From NCBI GenBank assembly GCA_965232255.1, contig OZ246962.1, forward strand, positions 3,658,001-3,722,000: 64,000 bases of DNA, given 5' to 3'. The stretch comes from Endozoicomonas sp965232255. Lineage in GTDB: Bacteria; Pseudomonadota; Gammaproteobacteria; Pseudomonadales; Endozoicomonadaceae. Below the pieces are notes generated by a model. That model was not told the DNA's origin and searched no databases. It saw nothing but the letters and a program-made list of their open reading frames with translations. Each line of letters starts with the position of its first letter. Within the stretch, counting starts at the first letter, position 1. The translations under genes and the position numbers were made by a program. Below, one piece after another: positions 45,245 through 55,518 of the stretch.

Positions 45245-46172
45245 CCGCTGTGTGCAAAATCTCTATCACCAGCTCATCGAACGACAATCCGGCATCCGCC
45301 GCCGCCATAGGCACCAGACTATGTTCGGTCATACCCGGAATGGTATTCACCTCCAGTAGCCAAAACCGACCTTGACGATCTTGCATAAAATCAACCCGGC
45401 CCCACCCCGAACAACCCAAGGCTTCAAAAGCGGTCAGGGCAACTGCTTGCAATTCCTGCTCTTTGGTTGCGCTGAGTCCACAGGGCAGGCAATAACGGGT
45501 ATTATCAGACAAATATTTGGCCTGGTAATCATAAAACTCACCATCAGCCTCAATTTTTATTACCGGTAATGCCTGGCCATTGAGAATACCCACAGTAAAC
45601 TCTGGACCATCGACAAACGCCTCCACGAGCACCGGCCCATTGTGCTTACCAGCGGCTTCGCAGGCTGCTGCCAGGTCTTCGCGCCGATTCACCCGGGCGA
45701 CACCCACGCTGGAGCCTTCCAGGGCCGGTTTAACAAAAGCCGGCACCATGGATTCCGCCAACTCCAGGTCATCGCCGTCATTGACCAAAAAAAACTCCGG
45801 CGTTGGCAGACCAATGGCCTGCCACAGCAGCTTGCAACGGTACTTGTCCATGGCCAGCGCCGATGCCATAACACCGCTGCCAACGTAAGAAATCCCCATG
45901 GTTTCCAGCAATCCCTGCATGCTACCATCTTCACCACCACGACCATGTAAAGCGATAAAAGCACAGTCGGGCCGATAAGCCAGCAGCTGAGTCAGCACGT
46001 CATCGCGAGTATCAATCAGCTGGCATTTCACCCCTAGCCGAGTGAGCGCCGCATGCACCCGCTCACCGGTGATCAGGCTGACTTCACGTTCGGCGGAGTG
46101 GCCACCATAAAGTACGGCAACCCTGCCAAAAGCTTCCGGATCAAAGTGATCACAACTCCGGTTATACTGCAT
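45234..46172 (-). CDS. ddl: D-alanine--D-alanine ligase
   Basis: 312 residues, ATP-grasp enzyme making the D-Ala-D-Ala end of the peptidoglycan precursor. Motifs: VAVLYGGHSAEREVSLITG, ALHGRGGEDGSMQGLLE, FVKPALEGSSVGVARV and LLEVNTIPGMTEHSLVP. It has the DdlB-type position between murC and ftsQ. The 94-base gap to murC is the largest inside the murG-ftsA part of the cluster. Confidence 0.97.
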   Translation of the reverse strand: MQYNRSCDHFDPEAFGRVAVLYGGHSAEREVSLITGERVHAALTRLGVKCQLIDTRDDVLTQLLAYRPDCAFIALHGRGGEDGSMQGLLETMGISYVGSGVMASALAMDKYRCKLLWQAIGLPTPEFFLVNDGDDLELAESMVPAFVKPALEGSSVGVARVNRREDLAAACEAAGKHNGPVLVEAFVDGPEFTVGILNGQALPVIKIEADGEFYDYQAKYLSDNTRYCLPCGLSATKEQELQAVALTAFEALGCSGWGRVDFMQDRQGRFWLLEVNTIPGMTEHSLVPMAAADAGLSFDELVIEILHTADVR

Positions 46173-46266
46173 GCACTACATTCCTTATTTGATTTGTTCA
46201 AATCGCGACCAATGCCAGTTTTGGCCAAATCCGGTTAGGCCGATAATAGCGTCGGCCCCATCTATT

Positions 46267-47718
46267 TTACTGATCAGCGTCAAAAGCCAGTTGACGCTGG
46301 CCCAGGCGCACGGCTAAAGCCCCAATATCACCTGCTCCCTGGGCCAACAATAAATCGCCATCAAAGAGCACATCGGCCAACACCGACTCCACATCTTCCG
46401 GACGGGCAGCAAAAATTGGCTCAACCTGACCCCGCTGTCGTATGCTGCGGCATAATGCGCGACTGTCTGCTCCGGGAATGGGTTCCTCCCCCGCCGGATA
46501 GACGTCCATCATGATAAGCACATCCACCTTCGACAACACATCGACAAAATCTTCATACAAGTCCCGGGTGCGCGAGAAGCGATGGGGCTGGAAAATCATT
46601 ACCAGTCGTTTATCATCCCAGCCATCGCGCACTGCCTTGATGGTGGCCTCCACTTCCGTGGGGTGATGACCGTAGTCATCCACCAGCATTACCGATCTGG
46701 CTTCAGTGGTGAATTCACCCAACACCTGAAAGCGTCGGCCCACGCCCCCAAACTGACTCAGCCCTTCGGCAATGACCGCGTCTGGTATCCCTTCATCGGC
46801 TGCCGTGGCAAAGGTAGCCAGGGCATTGAGTACGTTGTGTCGTCCGGGTAAGCCAAGCACCACCGGAACTGCCTCTTCATCATCACCACGACGCACCACC
46901 TCAAACGTGGTTTTCATGCCCTGTTGCCGGACGTTGATGGCGCGATAGTCGGCATCATCGCTAAAGCCATAAGTAATGACCTGTCGTTTAATTTCAGGCA
47001 GCAGCTCTCTGACCACCGGACAATCAATACAGACCACCGCCAGCCCGTAAAAGGGCAAGTTATGCAGGAAGTCGATAAACGTCCGTTTCAGCTTGCCAAA
47101 ATCACCGTCGTAAGTAGACATGTGATCAGCATCAATGTTGGTGACAATGGCCACCATGGGTTGCAGATGCAAGAAGGAGGCATCTGACTCGTCCGCCTCC
47201 GCCACCAGGTAACGACTGCCACCCAGCTTGGCATTGGTGCCGGCAGAATTGAGCCGTCCTCCGATGACAAAAGTAGGATCCATGCCACTGAACCCGAGCA
47301 CTGACGCCAACAAACTGGTAGTGGTGGTCTTGCCGTGGGTACCGGCCACAGCGATACCGTGGCGATAGCGCATCAATTCAGCCAGCATCTGGGCACGGGG
47401 CACCACAGGTAGACGACGGCGCTGTGCCTCCATAACCTCTGGGTTATCGCTGGCCACCGCCGTTGATGTCACCACCACATCTGCTTTGGCGACATTATCC
47501 GACAGATGACCAATAAAAATCTCAATGCCCAGGCTTGCCAGCCGTTCGGTCACGATCGAGGCACGGATATCTGAACCGGAAATACTATATCCTTGATTCA
47601 GCAACACCTCAGCAATACCACACATGCCAGAACCGCCAATACCGACAAAATGAATTGTGCGAATCCGTCGCATCTCCGGGACTGGCACTATGGGAATACG
47701 ACTTTTCACGTCAGGCAT
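46267..47718 (-). CDS. murC: UDP-N-acetylmuramate--L-alanine ligase
   Basis: 483 residues; adds L-Ala to UDP-MurNAc in the cytoplasm. Motifs: IHFVGIGGSGMCGIAEVL, the ATP site GTHGKTTTTSLLASVLG, VAEADESDASFLHL and YGHHPTEVEATI, with the C-terminal FQPHRFSRT. It overlaps murG by 8 bases. Confidence 0.98.
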   Translation of the reverse strand: MPDVKSRIPIVPVPEMRRIRTIHFVGIGGSGMCGIAEVLLNQGYSISGSDIRASIVTERLASLGIEIFIGHLSDNVAKADVVVTSTAVASDNPEVMEAQRRRLPVVPRAQMLAELMRYRHGIAVAGTHGKTTTTSLLASVLGFSGMDPTFVIGGRLNSAGTNAKLGGSRYLVAEADESDASFLHLQPMVAIVTNIDADHMSTYDGDFGKLKRTFIDFLHNLPFYGLAVVCIDCPVVRELLPEIKRQVITYGFSDDADYRAINVRQQGMKTTFEVVRRGDDEEAVPVVLGLPGRHNVLNALATFATAADEGIPDAVIAEGLSQFGGVGRRFQVLGEFTTEARSVMLVDDYGHHPTEVEATIKAVRDGWDDKRLVMIFQPHRFSRTRDLYEDFVDVLSKVDVLIMMDVYPAGEEPIPGADSRALCRSIRQRGQVEPIFAARPEDVESVLADVLFDGDLLLAQGAGDIGALAVRLGQRQLAFDADQ

Positions 47719-48838
47719 GGGAAGCCTCCTTGCCTGCCGCTGTCAGGCAGTTGCGAACTACGTCATCCGTCGCCTGTGGCAAACTCACCGTTTTTGCTGC
47801 CTGGGCCATGGTCATCAGTCGTGCGGGATTATCCGCTAATTCCAGAATCGTTGCTGTCAAACTACTCACGTCCAAATCTTTTTGCTGAATCATCAAGGCC
47901 GCCCCCTGGTCCACCAGGTAACGCCCGTTAACACTCTGATGGTCATCCACTGCCTGTGGAAAGGGAATCAGGATGGCTGGCTTGCCGGCTGCCGCTAGCT
48001 CGGCCACCGTCAGGGCACCGGAGCGGCATAGCACCAGGTCGGCCCACTCATAAGCCTGGGCCATATCATCAATAAATGGCTCTGCTTTCCATAGTCCGTT
48101 CATGGCCGGAAATTGCTGACACTGCTGATAGCCAGCCACGCTCTGTTCATAGGTGGCCTGACCGGTCTGATGCCACACCTCTACGCGTCCACCACATTGT
48201 TGTAATAACTGCGGAATCGCTTCGTTAATGGCCAGCGCACCTCGACTGCCGCCCAGTACCAGCAAGCGCAGCGGCGTCCGAGGCTGAGCAGATGGGACCA
48301 ACGCGGCAATGTCGGCCCGCACCGGGTTACCAGTCAGTACTGCTGCCACGCCTGAAACATCGGTAAACGTGCCGGGAAATGCCTCAAGCACGCGGGTGGC
48401 GATCCTGGCCAACAGTTTATTGGTCAAGCCGGCCACCGCATTTTGCTCATGCACCACCAAAGGAATACCCAACAATCTAGCGGCAACGCCGCCAGGCCCG
48501 GTAACGTAGCCGCCCATACCAACGACACAGATCGGCTTTTGCGCCCGCAACACTTGCATCGCCTTAATCAATGACACTGCCAGGCGCCACGGCGCCTGTA
48601 ACAGAAAACCAACTCCCTTGCCGCGCAGTCCGGTCACCGGAATATAACTGATATCAATCCCACGGGCTGGCACCAACTGTGCCTCCATACTGTCGGGCGT
48701 ACCCAGCCAGTGGACACGATAGCCTTGCCTAATCAGCCCTTCGGCCGTTGCCAGCCCTGGAAAGATGTGACCACCGGTGCCCCCGGCCATGATCACCACC
48801 GTCCCACGAGCAACGTTGGATGTGGGCTGCTCAGCCAT
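47711..48838 (-). CDS. murG: Lipid II synthase MurG (GlcNAc transferase)
   Basis: 375 residues from the ATG at 48838, preceded by GGAGGAAG; the longer open frame upstream lies inside ftsW. It adds GlcNAc to lipid I on the inner membrane. Motifs: VVIMAGGTGGHIFPGLATAE, VHEQNAVAGLTNKLLARIA, LLVLGGSRGALAINEA and CRSGALTVAELAAAGKP. It overlaps ftsW by 8 bases and murC by 8 bases. Confidence 0.98.
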   Translation of the reverse strand: MAEQPTSNVARGTVVIMAGGTGGHIFPGLATAEGLIRQGYRVHWLGTPDSMEAQLVPARGIDISYIPVTGLRGKGVGFLLQAPWRLAVSLIKAMQVLRAQKPICVVGMGGYVTGPGGVAARLLGIPLVVHEQNAVAGLTNKLLARIATRVLEAFPGTFTDVSGVAAVLTGNPVRADIAALVPSAQPRTPLRLLVLGGSRGALAINEAIPQLLQQCGGRVEVWHQTGQATYEQSVAGYQQCQQFPAMNGLWKAEPFIDDMAQAYEWADLVLCRSGALTVAELAAAGKPAILIPFPQAVDDHQSVNGRYLVDQGAALMIQQKDLDVSSLTATILELADNPARLMTMAQAAKTVSLPQATDDVVRNCLTAAGKEASHA

Positions 48839-50051
48839 AAATGCTTCCTCCGGCAGAATCACTTGCCTTATGTTTTTTGTTTCTGGGCGCCGGTTTCGAT
48901 CGACTGGACTGGCGCCGCTCAAAATCAATGCGCAGTAAAATACCAAATGCCAGACAGTTGATGAGTAAACTGCTGCCACCATAACTGATCATGGGTAAGG
49001 CAAGCCCTTTCGTCGGCAAAGCCCCGGTATTTACGCCAAGATTGATCAATGCCTGGCTGGCAAACAGTAGCGTAATGCCATAGGCGACATAGGCGTGGAA
49101 CAACATCCCCTTAACCTCTGCGCGCGCGCCCACCTGTAACGACCGCCAGGTCACAAACAGAAACAGTGCCAGCACCGAGAGTGAGCCAATCACTCCGAAC
49201 TCCTCGGCCAGCACCGCAAAAATAAAGTCGGTATGGGCTTCAGGCAAATAAAACAGCTTTTGAATGCTGTTTCCCAAACCTTCGCCAAACCACGCCCCCC
49301 GACCAAAGGCAATCAAGGCCTGAGTCAACTGATAACCACTGCCGTATGCATGAGCCCACGGATCCATAAAGGAGACCACTCGAGCCACCCGGTATGGCGC
49401 AAAATAAATTGCTGCTGCCATCACCGCGCTGGCCAGGATAATCATGAACAAAATCTGTTTAATGGGCATCCCAGCCATGAAAATCATGCCCATTACGGCA
49501 ACAACCAACACCACGAGTGCCCCGAGATCTGGCTCTAACAGCAGCAAAAATCCTAGCACTATCATAACCATCAGCGGTTTGAAAAAGCCCAACCACTCAG
49601 AGCGCACTTGCTCAAGGTGACGAACCAGGTAACCGGCCATATAAATAACCGTGCCCAGCTTGGCCACTTCCGATGCCTGTAAATTGAAAAAGCCAAGGGG
49701 AATCCAACGAGTACTGCCGTTTATTTCTCGTCCGACAAACAACACCAGCACCAGCAGGACAAAAGTTACCAGCAATCCGACCCAGCTCAGCCGTTGAATG
49801 CGCTTCATGGGACAGAGCATTGCTCCACCCATAACCAACAGCCCGGCAAGCAAAAACACAAACTGCTTCAACACGATCCGCAGAGGATCCCCAAAGGTGT
49901 CGTCGGAAATATCCATAGAAGCCGATCCCACCATGACCAGACCGGTGGCCAGCAAGGTGAGCACAGCACCAAGCAGCACAGTATCGATGGGCGCCGGATC
50001 CCCGGACGGCGATGATGGTTGCTCACGTAGACGACGAACCCGTTTCAGCAT
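48831..50051 (-). CDS. ftsW: Septal peptidoglycan polymerase FtsW (SEDS family)
   Basis: 406 residues with about ten membrane helices. It polymerises lipid II at the septum together with FtsI. Motifs: STRWIPLGFFNLQASEVAKL, LLEPDLGALVVLV, SGYQLTQALIAFGRGAWFG, EAHTDFIFAVLAEEFG and GLALPMISYGGSSLL. The C-terminus is Arg/Lys-rich and cytoplasmic. It overlaps murD by 7 bases. Confidence 0.98.
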   Translation of the reverse strand: MLKRVRRLREQPSSPSGDPAPIDTVLLGAVLTLLATGLVMVGSASMDISDDTFGDPLRIVLKQFVFLLAGLLVMGGAMLCPMKRIQRLSWVGLLVTFVLLVLVLFVGREINGSTRWIPLGFFNLQASEVAKLGTVIYMAGYLVRHLEQVRSEWLGFFKPLMVMIVLGFLLLLEPDLGALVVLVVAVMGMIFMAGMPIKQILFMIILASAVMAAAIYFAPYRVARVVSFMDPWAHAYGSGYQLTQALIAFGRGAWFGEGLGNSIQKLFYLPEAHTDFIFAVLAEEFGVIGSLSVLALFLFVTWRSLQVGARAEVKGMLFHAYVAYGITLLFASQALINLGVNTGALPTKGLALPMISYGGSSLLINCLAFGILLRIDFERRQSSRSKPAPRNKKHKASDSAGGSIYG

Positions 50052-51445
50052 AGGGGCAGTCCATTGACCAGCTCGGCAAACCGCTCGCCCCGGTGCTCAA
50101 AGCTGTTAAACATATCGAGGCTGGCGCAGGCTGGTGCCAACAGCACCGCATCCCCCGGCTCTGCCAGTCGGGCTGCCAGACGCACCGCCTCTTCAAGTCC
50201 GACACACTCATGAATAACCGCGCTGCCGACCAATTCGCGTGCCATGGTTGGCCCATCGCGACCCAACAGCAGCAAGTGACTGACATAACGAGTAATCGTT
50301 GGTCGCAAATCGGAGAAATCGGCGCCCTTACCGTCGCCGCCGGCAATAACAATGACTTTGCCAGTGAGTCCTGATCCCAGACCGTCAATGGCGGCAATTG
50401 CCGCCCCAACATTGGTGGCCTTGGAGTCGTTAAACCAGGCGACACCTGTGCGCTCGGCCAACCACTGACAACGGTGTGGCAAGCCGGTGAAGCTGCACAG
50501 TGCGTCCAACATGGGCGGCGGCATATCAAGACCGATGGCCTCACCGAGCGCCAGGGCCGCCAGAGCATTCAGCTGGTTATGACGCCCTTTAACCTTAAGC
50601 TGGACACTATTAAGCAGTTTGTCTGATCCTTTGCTCAGCCAGCTGCCGTCGCTGTCTGTCAGCAGGCCAAACTGATCTTGCCTCGGCTGGTCACTGCCAA
50701 ACGACACTGTTCGTGTTGCCTGCGCAGGTAATGTCAGCGGATCGTTACGGTTAACAATCGCCGTTTCACAGTGGTGGTAAATGCGCTGCTTGGCCTGTCG
50801 GTATTTATCTAAAGTCGTGTAACGATCCATGTGATCCGGGCTGATATTCAACACGGTGGCTGCCGTAGCGCGCAGCGAGTGAGTTGTTTCCAACTGGAAG
50901 CTGGACAGCTCCAATACATAAACGTCAATTGATGGATCATCGAGCAAATCAAGCGCCGGTGTACCAATATTGCCACCCACCCCTGGATGCAACCCGGCAG
51001 CGCGCACCATATCTCCCACCAGCGTAGTCACGGTACTTTTGCCGTTAGAACCCGTAATGGCTACCAGTGGCTTGTCAGCAAAAGTTTCGTTCAATGCCCG
51101 GCAAAACAGCTCAATATCGCCGATAGCCTTGGCACCATTGGCAATGGCTCTGGCAATAGCCGGTTCGGCCAGAGAAATCCCCGGACTGACCACCAGTTCG
51201 TCCGCCGTCATCAGCCATGACTCATTAAAGTCACCGGTATGTAGCGGTACATTGGCAAACTGTTGTCGACACTCAGCTTCACCCGGCGGGTTAGCCCGAG
51301 TGTCCATAATTTTAAAGGACAAGCCCCGCTGATGCAGGTAACGGGCGCAAGACAACCCGGTCTTGCCAAGCCCAACAATCACCCACTGTTTACCCAGGTC
51401 TTCAGGCAATTGCCTGGTATTCGTGGTGACAACCCCGTTACCCAT
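50045..51445 (-). CDS. murD: UDP-N-acetylmuramoylalanine--D-glutamate ligase
   Basis: 466 residues; adds D-Glu to UDP-MurNAc-L-Ala. Motifs: VIVGLGKTGLSCARYLHQRG, the ATP site ITGSNGKSTVTTLVGDM, LNISPDHMDRY and FNDSKATNVGAAIAAIDG. It begins 6 bases after the mraY stop and overlaps ftsW by 7. Confidence 0.98.
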   Translation of the reverse strand: MGNGVVTTNTRQLPEDLGKQWVIVGLGKTGLSCARYLHQRGLSFKIMDTRANPPGEAECRQQFANVPLHTGDFNESWLMTADELVVSPGISLAEPAIARAIANGAKAIGDIELFCRALNETFADKPLVAITGSNGKSTVTTLVGDMVRAAGLHPGVGGNIGTPALDLLDDPSIDVYVLELSSFQLETTHSLRATAATVLNISPDHMDRYTTLDKYRQAKQRIYHHCETAIVNRNDPLTLPAQATRTVSFGSDQPRQDQFGLLTDSDGSWLSKGSDKLLNSVQLKVKGRHNQLNALAALALGEAIGLDMPPPMLDALCSFTGLPHRCQWLAERTGVAWFNDSKATNVGAAIAAIDGLGSGLTGKVIVIAGGDGKGADFSDLRPTITRYVSHLLLLGRDGPTMARELVGSAVIHECVGLEEAVRLAARLAEPGDAVLLAPACASLDMFNSFEHRGERFAELVNGLPLC

Positions 51446-51451
51446 ACTGTT

Positions 51452-52534
51452 CTAGCGAATCTTCAATGAGGCCAGGCCAATCAGCACCAGCACGATAGTA
51501 ATAATCCAGAAGCGAACAATAACTCTCGGTTCCGGCCAGCCTTTTAACTCAAAATGATGGTGCAGCGGTGCCATGCGAAATATACGTCGGCCGGTCAGTT
51601 TATAAGAGCTAACCTGCAAAATGACCGACACTGTCTCCATAACGAAAACGCCACCCATGATAATCAGCACTATCTCTTGACGGACAATAACAGCCACTAC
51701 ACCGAGAGCTGCACCGAGTGCCAGGGCACCTACATCCCCCATAAACACCTGGGCCGGATAGGTGTTAAACCAGAGAAAGCCCAGACCGGCTCCGGCAATG
51801 GCACCGCAGAAAACGATCAACTCACCGGCACCGGGGACTGCCGGAATCAGTAAGTAGTTGGCAAACGTCGCATGACCACTGAGATAGGCAAAAATCGCCA
51901 GTGCCGACGCCACCATAACGGTGGGCAAAATGGCCAGGCCATCCAGACCATCAGTCAGGTTGACGGCATTGCTGGAGCCAACAATGGTGAGAAAAGCCAG
52001 GACGATAAAAAATGGTCCAAGCTGCACCGTAAGACTTTTAAAAAAGGGAATAATCAGCGTGGTTTCAGTGGCCGACGGTGCTGTGTAATAAAGGAACAGC
52101 CCTGCTCCCAGGCCTGCCACCGACTGCCAGATCAGCTTCCAGCGCGCAGAAAGACCACGGGAATTTTTCTCCACCACCTTGCGATAGTCATCCACCCAGC
52201 CAACAGCACCACAAATTGCCGTAACCACCATGGCTACCCAGATGTAACGGTTAGTTAAATCGCCCCACAGCAACGTACTGATGGCAATACAGATCAGAAT
52301 CAACCCACCGCCCATGGTGGGCGTCCCCGCCTTACTTAAATGGCTTTGCGGGCCATCGTCACGTACCGACTGACCAATCTGGTAAAAGCTCAGCTTGCGA
52401 ATAAAGTACGGACCCAGCCATAAAGCCATGGCCAGCGCCGTCAGCACCCCGAAAATCCCACGCAGAGTCAAGTACTTGAAAACCAGGAATCCGTGATAAT
52501 ACTGGGACAAATAATCAGCCAGCCAGACTAGCAT
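51452..52534 (-). CDS. mraY: Phospho-N-acetylmuramoyl-pentapeptide transferase
   Basis: 360 residues, ten membrane helices. It makes lipid I from UDP-MurNAc-pentapeptide and undecaprenyl phosphate. Motifs: DDGPQSHLSKAGTPTMGGGL, the catalytic Asp region GWVDDYRKVVEKNSRGL, NAVNLTDGLDGLAILPT and the C-terminal APLHHHFELKGWPE. Its start overlaps the murF stop by one base. Confidence 0.98.
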   Translation of the reverse strand: MLVWLADYLSQYYHGFLVFKYLTLRGIFGVLTALAMALWLGPYFIRKLSFYQIGQSVRDDGPQSHLSKAGTPTMGGGLILICIAISTLLWGDLTNRYIWVAMVVTAICGAVGWVDDYRKVVEKNSRGLSARWKLIWQSVAGLGAGLFLYYTAPSATETTLIIPFFKSLTVQLGPFFIVLAFLTIVGSSNAVNLTDGLDGLAILPTVMVASALAIFAYLSGHATFANYLLIPAVPGAGELIVFCGAIAGAGLGFLWFNTYPAQVFMGDVGALALGAALGVVAVIVRQEIVLIIMGGVFVMETVSVILQVSSYKLTGRRIFRMAPLHHHFELKGWPEPRVIVRFWIITIVLVLIGLASLKIR

Positions 52535-53949
52535 TAATCATCTCCCTTACAATTGTTATCAGACCCCACCAGGGCCTGGATAATGTCCAACATCTTCATC
52601 CCCTTGGATCCTTTTACCATGACGGCCATACCGTCATTATCACTACCACTTTGCAACTGGGCCTCCAGCGTCGTAATCAGTTCACGCTTGTCATCAAAAT
52701 GCTGCCCGTCGCCAAACGCTTCACTGGCCAGGCGCGCGCCAGGGCCAAAACTCAGGAAGTGATTAATGCCCTGTGCTTTGGCATAACGGCCAATATCGCG
52801 ATGGCGTTCGTCGGACACGTCGCCCAGCTCCAGCATGTCACCAAACACCATAAACGTCCGACCGCCACAATCCACTAGCTGATCAATGGCAGCCAGCGTG
52901 GCTTTCGGATTAGCGTTGTAAGTTTCATCAATAACCACCGCACCGGAGGCATGTTGGAAACGTTGCCCACGGCGCAGGTAAGGGCGGGCATTTTCCAGCC
53001 CTCGCACGATAATGTCCAGCGTTAAGCCTTGTGCTGACGCTACCGCCGCAGCGCAACAGGCATTGGCGACCTGGTAGCGCCCCCAGAATGACAGCTGTAA
53101 CGACTGTTGCTGGCCATTTACTTGCAACGTAAAGCGTGTGCCCTGCTCATTGGGAGTAATGTCACTGGCGTAGCAGTGCGCCTGTGGATTTTGCTCGCTG
53201 AAGCTGACAATTCGGCGACCGGCAGGAACTCGCTCGCGCCACTGTTGGTAAAACGGGTCATCCAGATTCAGCACTGCTGTTCCTTGTTCGGCCAAGGCAT
53301 CGAGAATAAACCCCTTTTCCCAGGCAACACCGGCGACGCTTTTCAAGTCGGCCAAATGGGTTTCAGCGGCATTGGTGATCAAGGCAATATCTGGCTGGCC
53401 TAATCTGGCGATATAGTCAATCTCCCCGGGCGAGCTGGTGCCCATTTCCACCACAGCAAACCGATGGGCCTGATCAATTTTCAGCAATGTCAGCGGTACG
53501 CCCAGGGCGTTATTAAGATTGCCTTCGGTGGCCAGGGTTGGTCCCGCTTCCTGAAAAATAGCCAGCAACATCTCTTTGACCGAGGTTTTACCGCAAGAAC
53601 CGGTAACACCCATCAAACAGCCGGTAAAGCGTTGACGATTGGCGGCACCGAGCTGGCCAAGAGCTTGCTCGGTGCTGGCCACTACAATCTGTGCCAGCGG
53701 AATCTGTGCTTGCGGCGCTGCGGCCACATAGTGTTCTGTCAGGACGGCTACCGCACCGGCAGCGTGGGCTGCCCCCAGGTAGTCATGCCCATCAAAGTGT
53801 GGTCCCTTGATGGCAATGAACAGATCCCCACCTTTCAGGGTGCGCGTATCAATGCTGAATCCGGTTACCCCAGGCTGATCTGCTGGCAAATCGTACAACT
53901 GACCGCCGACAATCTCAGCAATCCTGGCCAGAGACATTGTTTCTATCAT
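52534..53949 (-). CDS. murF: UDP-MurNAc-tripeptide--D-alanyl-D-alanine ligase
   Basis: 471 residues; adds D-Ala-D-Ala to complete the pentapeptide. Motifs: GFSIDTRTLKGGDLFIAIKG, the ATP site GVTGSCGKTSVKEMLLAI, NLNNALGVPLTLL, VVEMGTSSPGEIDYIAR and DETYNANPKATLAAI. It overlaps murE by 4 bases. Confidence 0.98.
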   Translation of the reverse strand: MIETMSLARIAEIVGGQLYDLPADQPGVTGFSIDTRTLKGGDLFIAIKGPHFDGHDYLGAAHAAGAVAVLTEHYVAAAPQAQIPLAQIVVASTEQALGQLGAANRQRFTGCLMGVTGSCGKTSVKEMLLAIFQEAGPTLATEGNLNNALGVPLTLLKIDQAHRFAVVEMGTSSPGEIDYIARLGQPDIALITNAAETHLADLKSVAGVAWEKGFILDALAEQGTAVLNLDDPFYQQWRERVPAGRRIVSFSEQNPQAHCYASDITPNEQGTRFTLQVNGQQQSLQLSFWGRYQVANACCAAAVASAQGLTLDIIVRGLENARPYLRRGQRFQHASGAVVIDETYNANPKATLAAIDQLVDCGGRTFMVFGDMLELGDVSDERHRDIGRYAKAQGINHFLSFGPGARLASEAFGDGQHFDDKRELITTLEAQLQSGSDNDGMAVMVKGSKGMKMLDIIQALVGSDNNCKGDD

Positions 53950-55505
53950 GCCAGTCCCCCGTCTTGAATATTGCCCGGCGTAACAATCACTGCATTCCCA
54001 TCCTCGTAATTTGTCTGTAGCCGATGCAGCACCGACTGCACCTGCTCAACATCATCAAAGTGGTGTCGTACACCGTTAATTTCTTGGTAATTCTCATGTC
54101 CCTTGCCAGCAATCACCACCATATCCTTGGCGTCGGCAGCACTGATGGCAGCACGAATAGCGGCAGCACGATCGGCAATCACCTGAATGCGTTGACGATC
54201 AGCAGCGCTTACTTCGGCAAGAGCGTCGGCAAAGATCTGTTGCGGGTCTTCAGTTCTCGGGTTATCACTGGTCAGCACCACAGTATTGGCACCGGCCAGG
54301 GCAGCGGCGGTCATCAATGGACGTTTACCCCGGTCACGATCGCCGCCACAACCGTAGACGCAAATCACTTGGCCATTACCGTGGGAGTGTTCCCGCAAGG
54401 CGCCAAGCACACTGGTGATGGCATCGGGCGTGTGAGCATAATCCACCAGCACCAACGGCTGGCCATCGCCGCCGCAGCGCTGCATACGACCCGGTGGCGC
54501 CGATATAGTGGGAATCGCTGCCAGCATTTGTGCCAACGGATAGCCCTGCACTCCCAATGCAGCAATCACAGCCAGCAAGTTCTCCAGGTTAAATCGACCG
54601 AGCAAGGAACTGCGCAGCTCGCCTTCGCCCCACGGGGTGTGTATGGTTGCCTGAAATCCTTGGGGCAGCGCGATAATATTGCTGAGATAAACATCCGCAG
54701 ACGTATCTTCTAAAGACCAAGTGATAATATCTGTGCCCGGCGGGCAGGAGGAGAACATCAAGTCAGCGTAAAAGTCATCTTTGCCGATGACGGCATGACG
54801 ATATTGGCAGGCGGAAAACAGGCGTGCCTTGGCCGCAGCGTACTCAGCCAATGAGCCGTGGTAGTCCAGATGATCACGACTGATATGAGTAAACAAAGCT
54901 ACCTGAAAGACGACACCGCTAACCCGTCCCTGATCAAGGCCGTGGGATGACACCTCCATGGCCAAAGTTGGCACTTGCTCGGCCAACAGTTCCGCCAGGT
55001 AACGATGCAGGGAAATCACATCACCCGTAGTATTGAGCGACGCTTGCAACTGACCGGGCAGCCCTCGGCCGACAGTCCCCATAAGGGCGCACTGCTCGCC
55101 AAGGCGCTGCATAATCTGGGCCATAAACCAGCAGCAGGAGGTTTTGCCATTGGTGCCGGTAACGCCCATCACCCGCAATTGCTCTGATGGCTGATGGTAA
55201 AAGTAATGAGCCAGTGGCCCTACTTTGTTTTTCAGTCCCGGCACAATAAATACTGAAGTCAGCTGAGCGACCGTTGCCAAGTCAAATCCTTCGCTGTCAT
55301 CCACCAGCACCGCTGTGGCGCCTTTAGCCAGGGCAGCGGCAATGTACTGACGACCGTCGGACTGCACTCCAGGCACGGCAATAAACAATTCACCCCCGAC
55401 AATCGTGCGACTGTCGAGGGTCAGATTGGTGAGTGGCCGGTCATTCTCTGCCGGGGACACTCCAAGTTTGGTGAGCACGTCATTGAGCGTGATCTGGTCT
55501 GTCAT
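53946..55505 (-). CDS. murE: UDP-MurNAc-L-alanyl-D-glutamate--2,6-diaminopimelate ligase
   Basis: 519 residues. Motifs: LTLDSRTIVGGELFIAVPG, the ATP site GVTGTNGKTSCCWFMAQI, EVSSHGLDQGRVSGV, and the substrate motif DNPR (LTSDNPRTEDPQQIF), which marks meso-diaminopimelate rather than lysine specificity. Ends 13 bases after ftsI begins its spacing; the genes are otherwise tightly packed. Confidence 0.98.
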   Translation of the reverse strand: MTDQITLNDVLTKLGVSPAENDRPLTNLTLDSRTIVGGELFIAVPGVQSDGRQYIAAALAKGATAVLVDDSEGFDLATVAQLTSVFIVPGLKNKVGPLAHYFYHQPSEQLRVMGVTGTNGKTSCCWFMAQIMQRLGEQCALMGTVGRGLPGQLQASLNTTGDVISLHRYLAELLAEQVPTLAMEVSSHGLDQGRVSGVVFQVALFTHISRDHLDYHGSLAEYAAAKARLFSACQYRHAVIGKDDFYADLMFSSCPPGTDIITWSLEDTSADVYLSNIIALPQGFQATIHTPWGEGELRSSLLGRFNLENLLAVIAALGVQGYPLAQMLAAIPTISAPPGRMQRCGGDGQPLVLVDYAHTPDAITSVLGALREHSHGNGQVICVYGCGGDRDRGKRPLMTAAALAGANTVVLTSDNPRTEDPQQIFADALAEVSAADRQRIQVIADRAAAIRAAISAADAKDMVVIAGKGHENYQEINGVRHHFDDVEQVQSVLHRLQTNYEDGNAVIVTPGNIQDGGLA

Positions 55506-55518
55506 TCTCTAGCCTGCT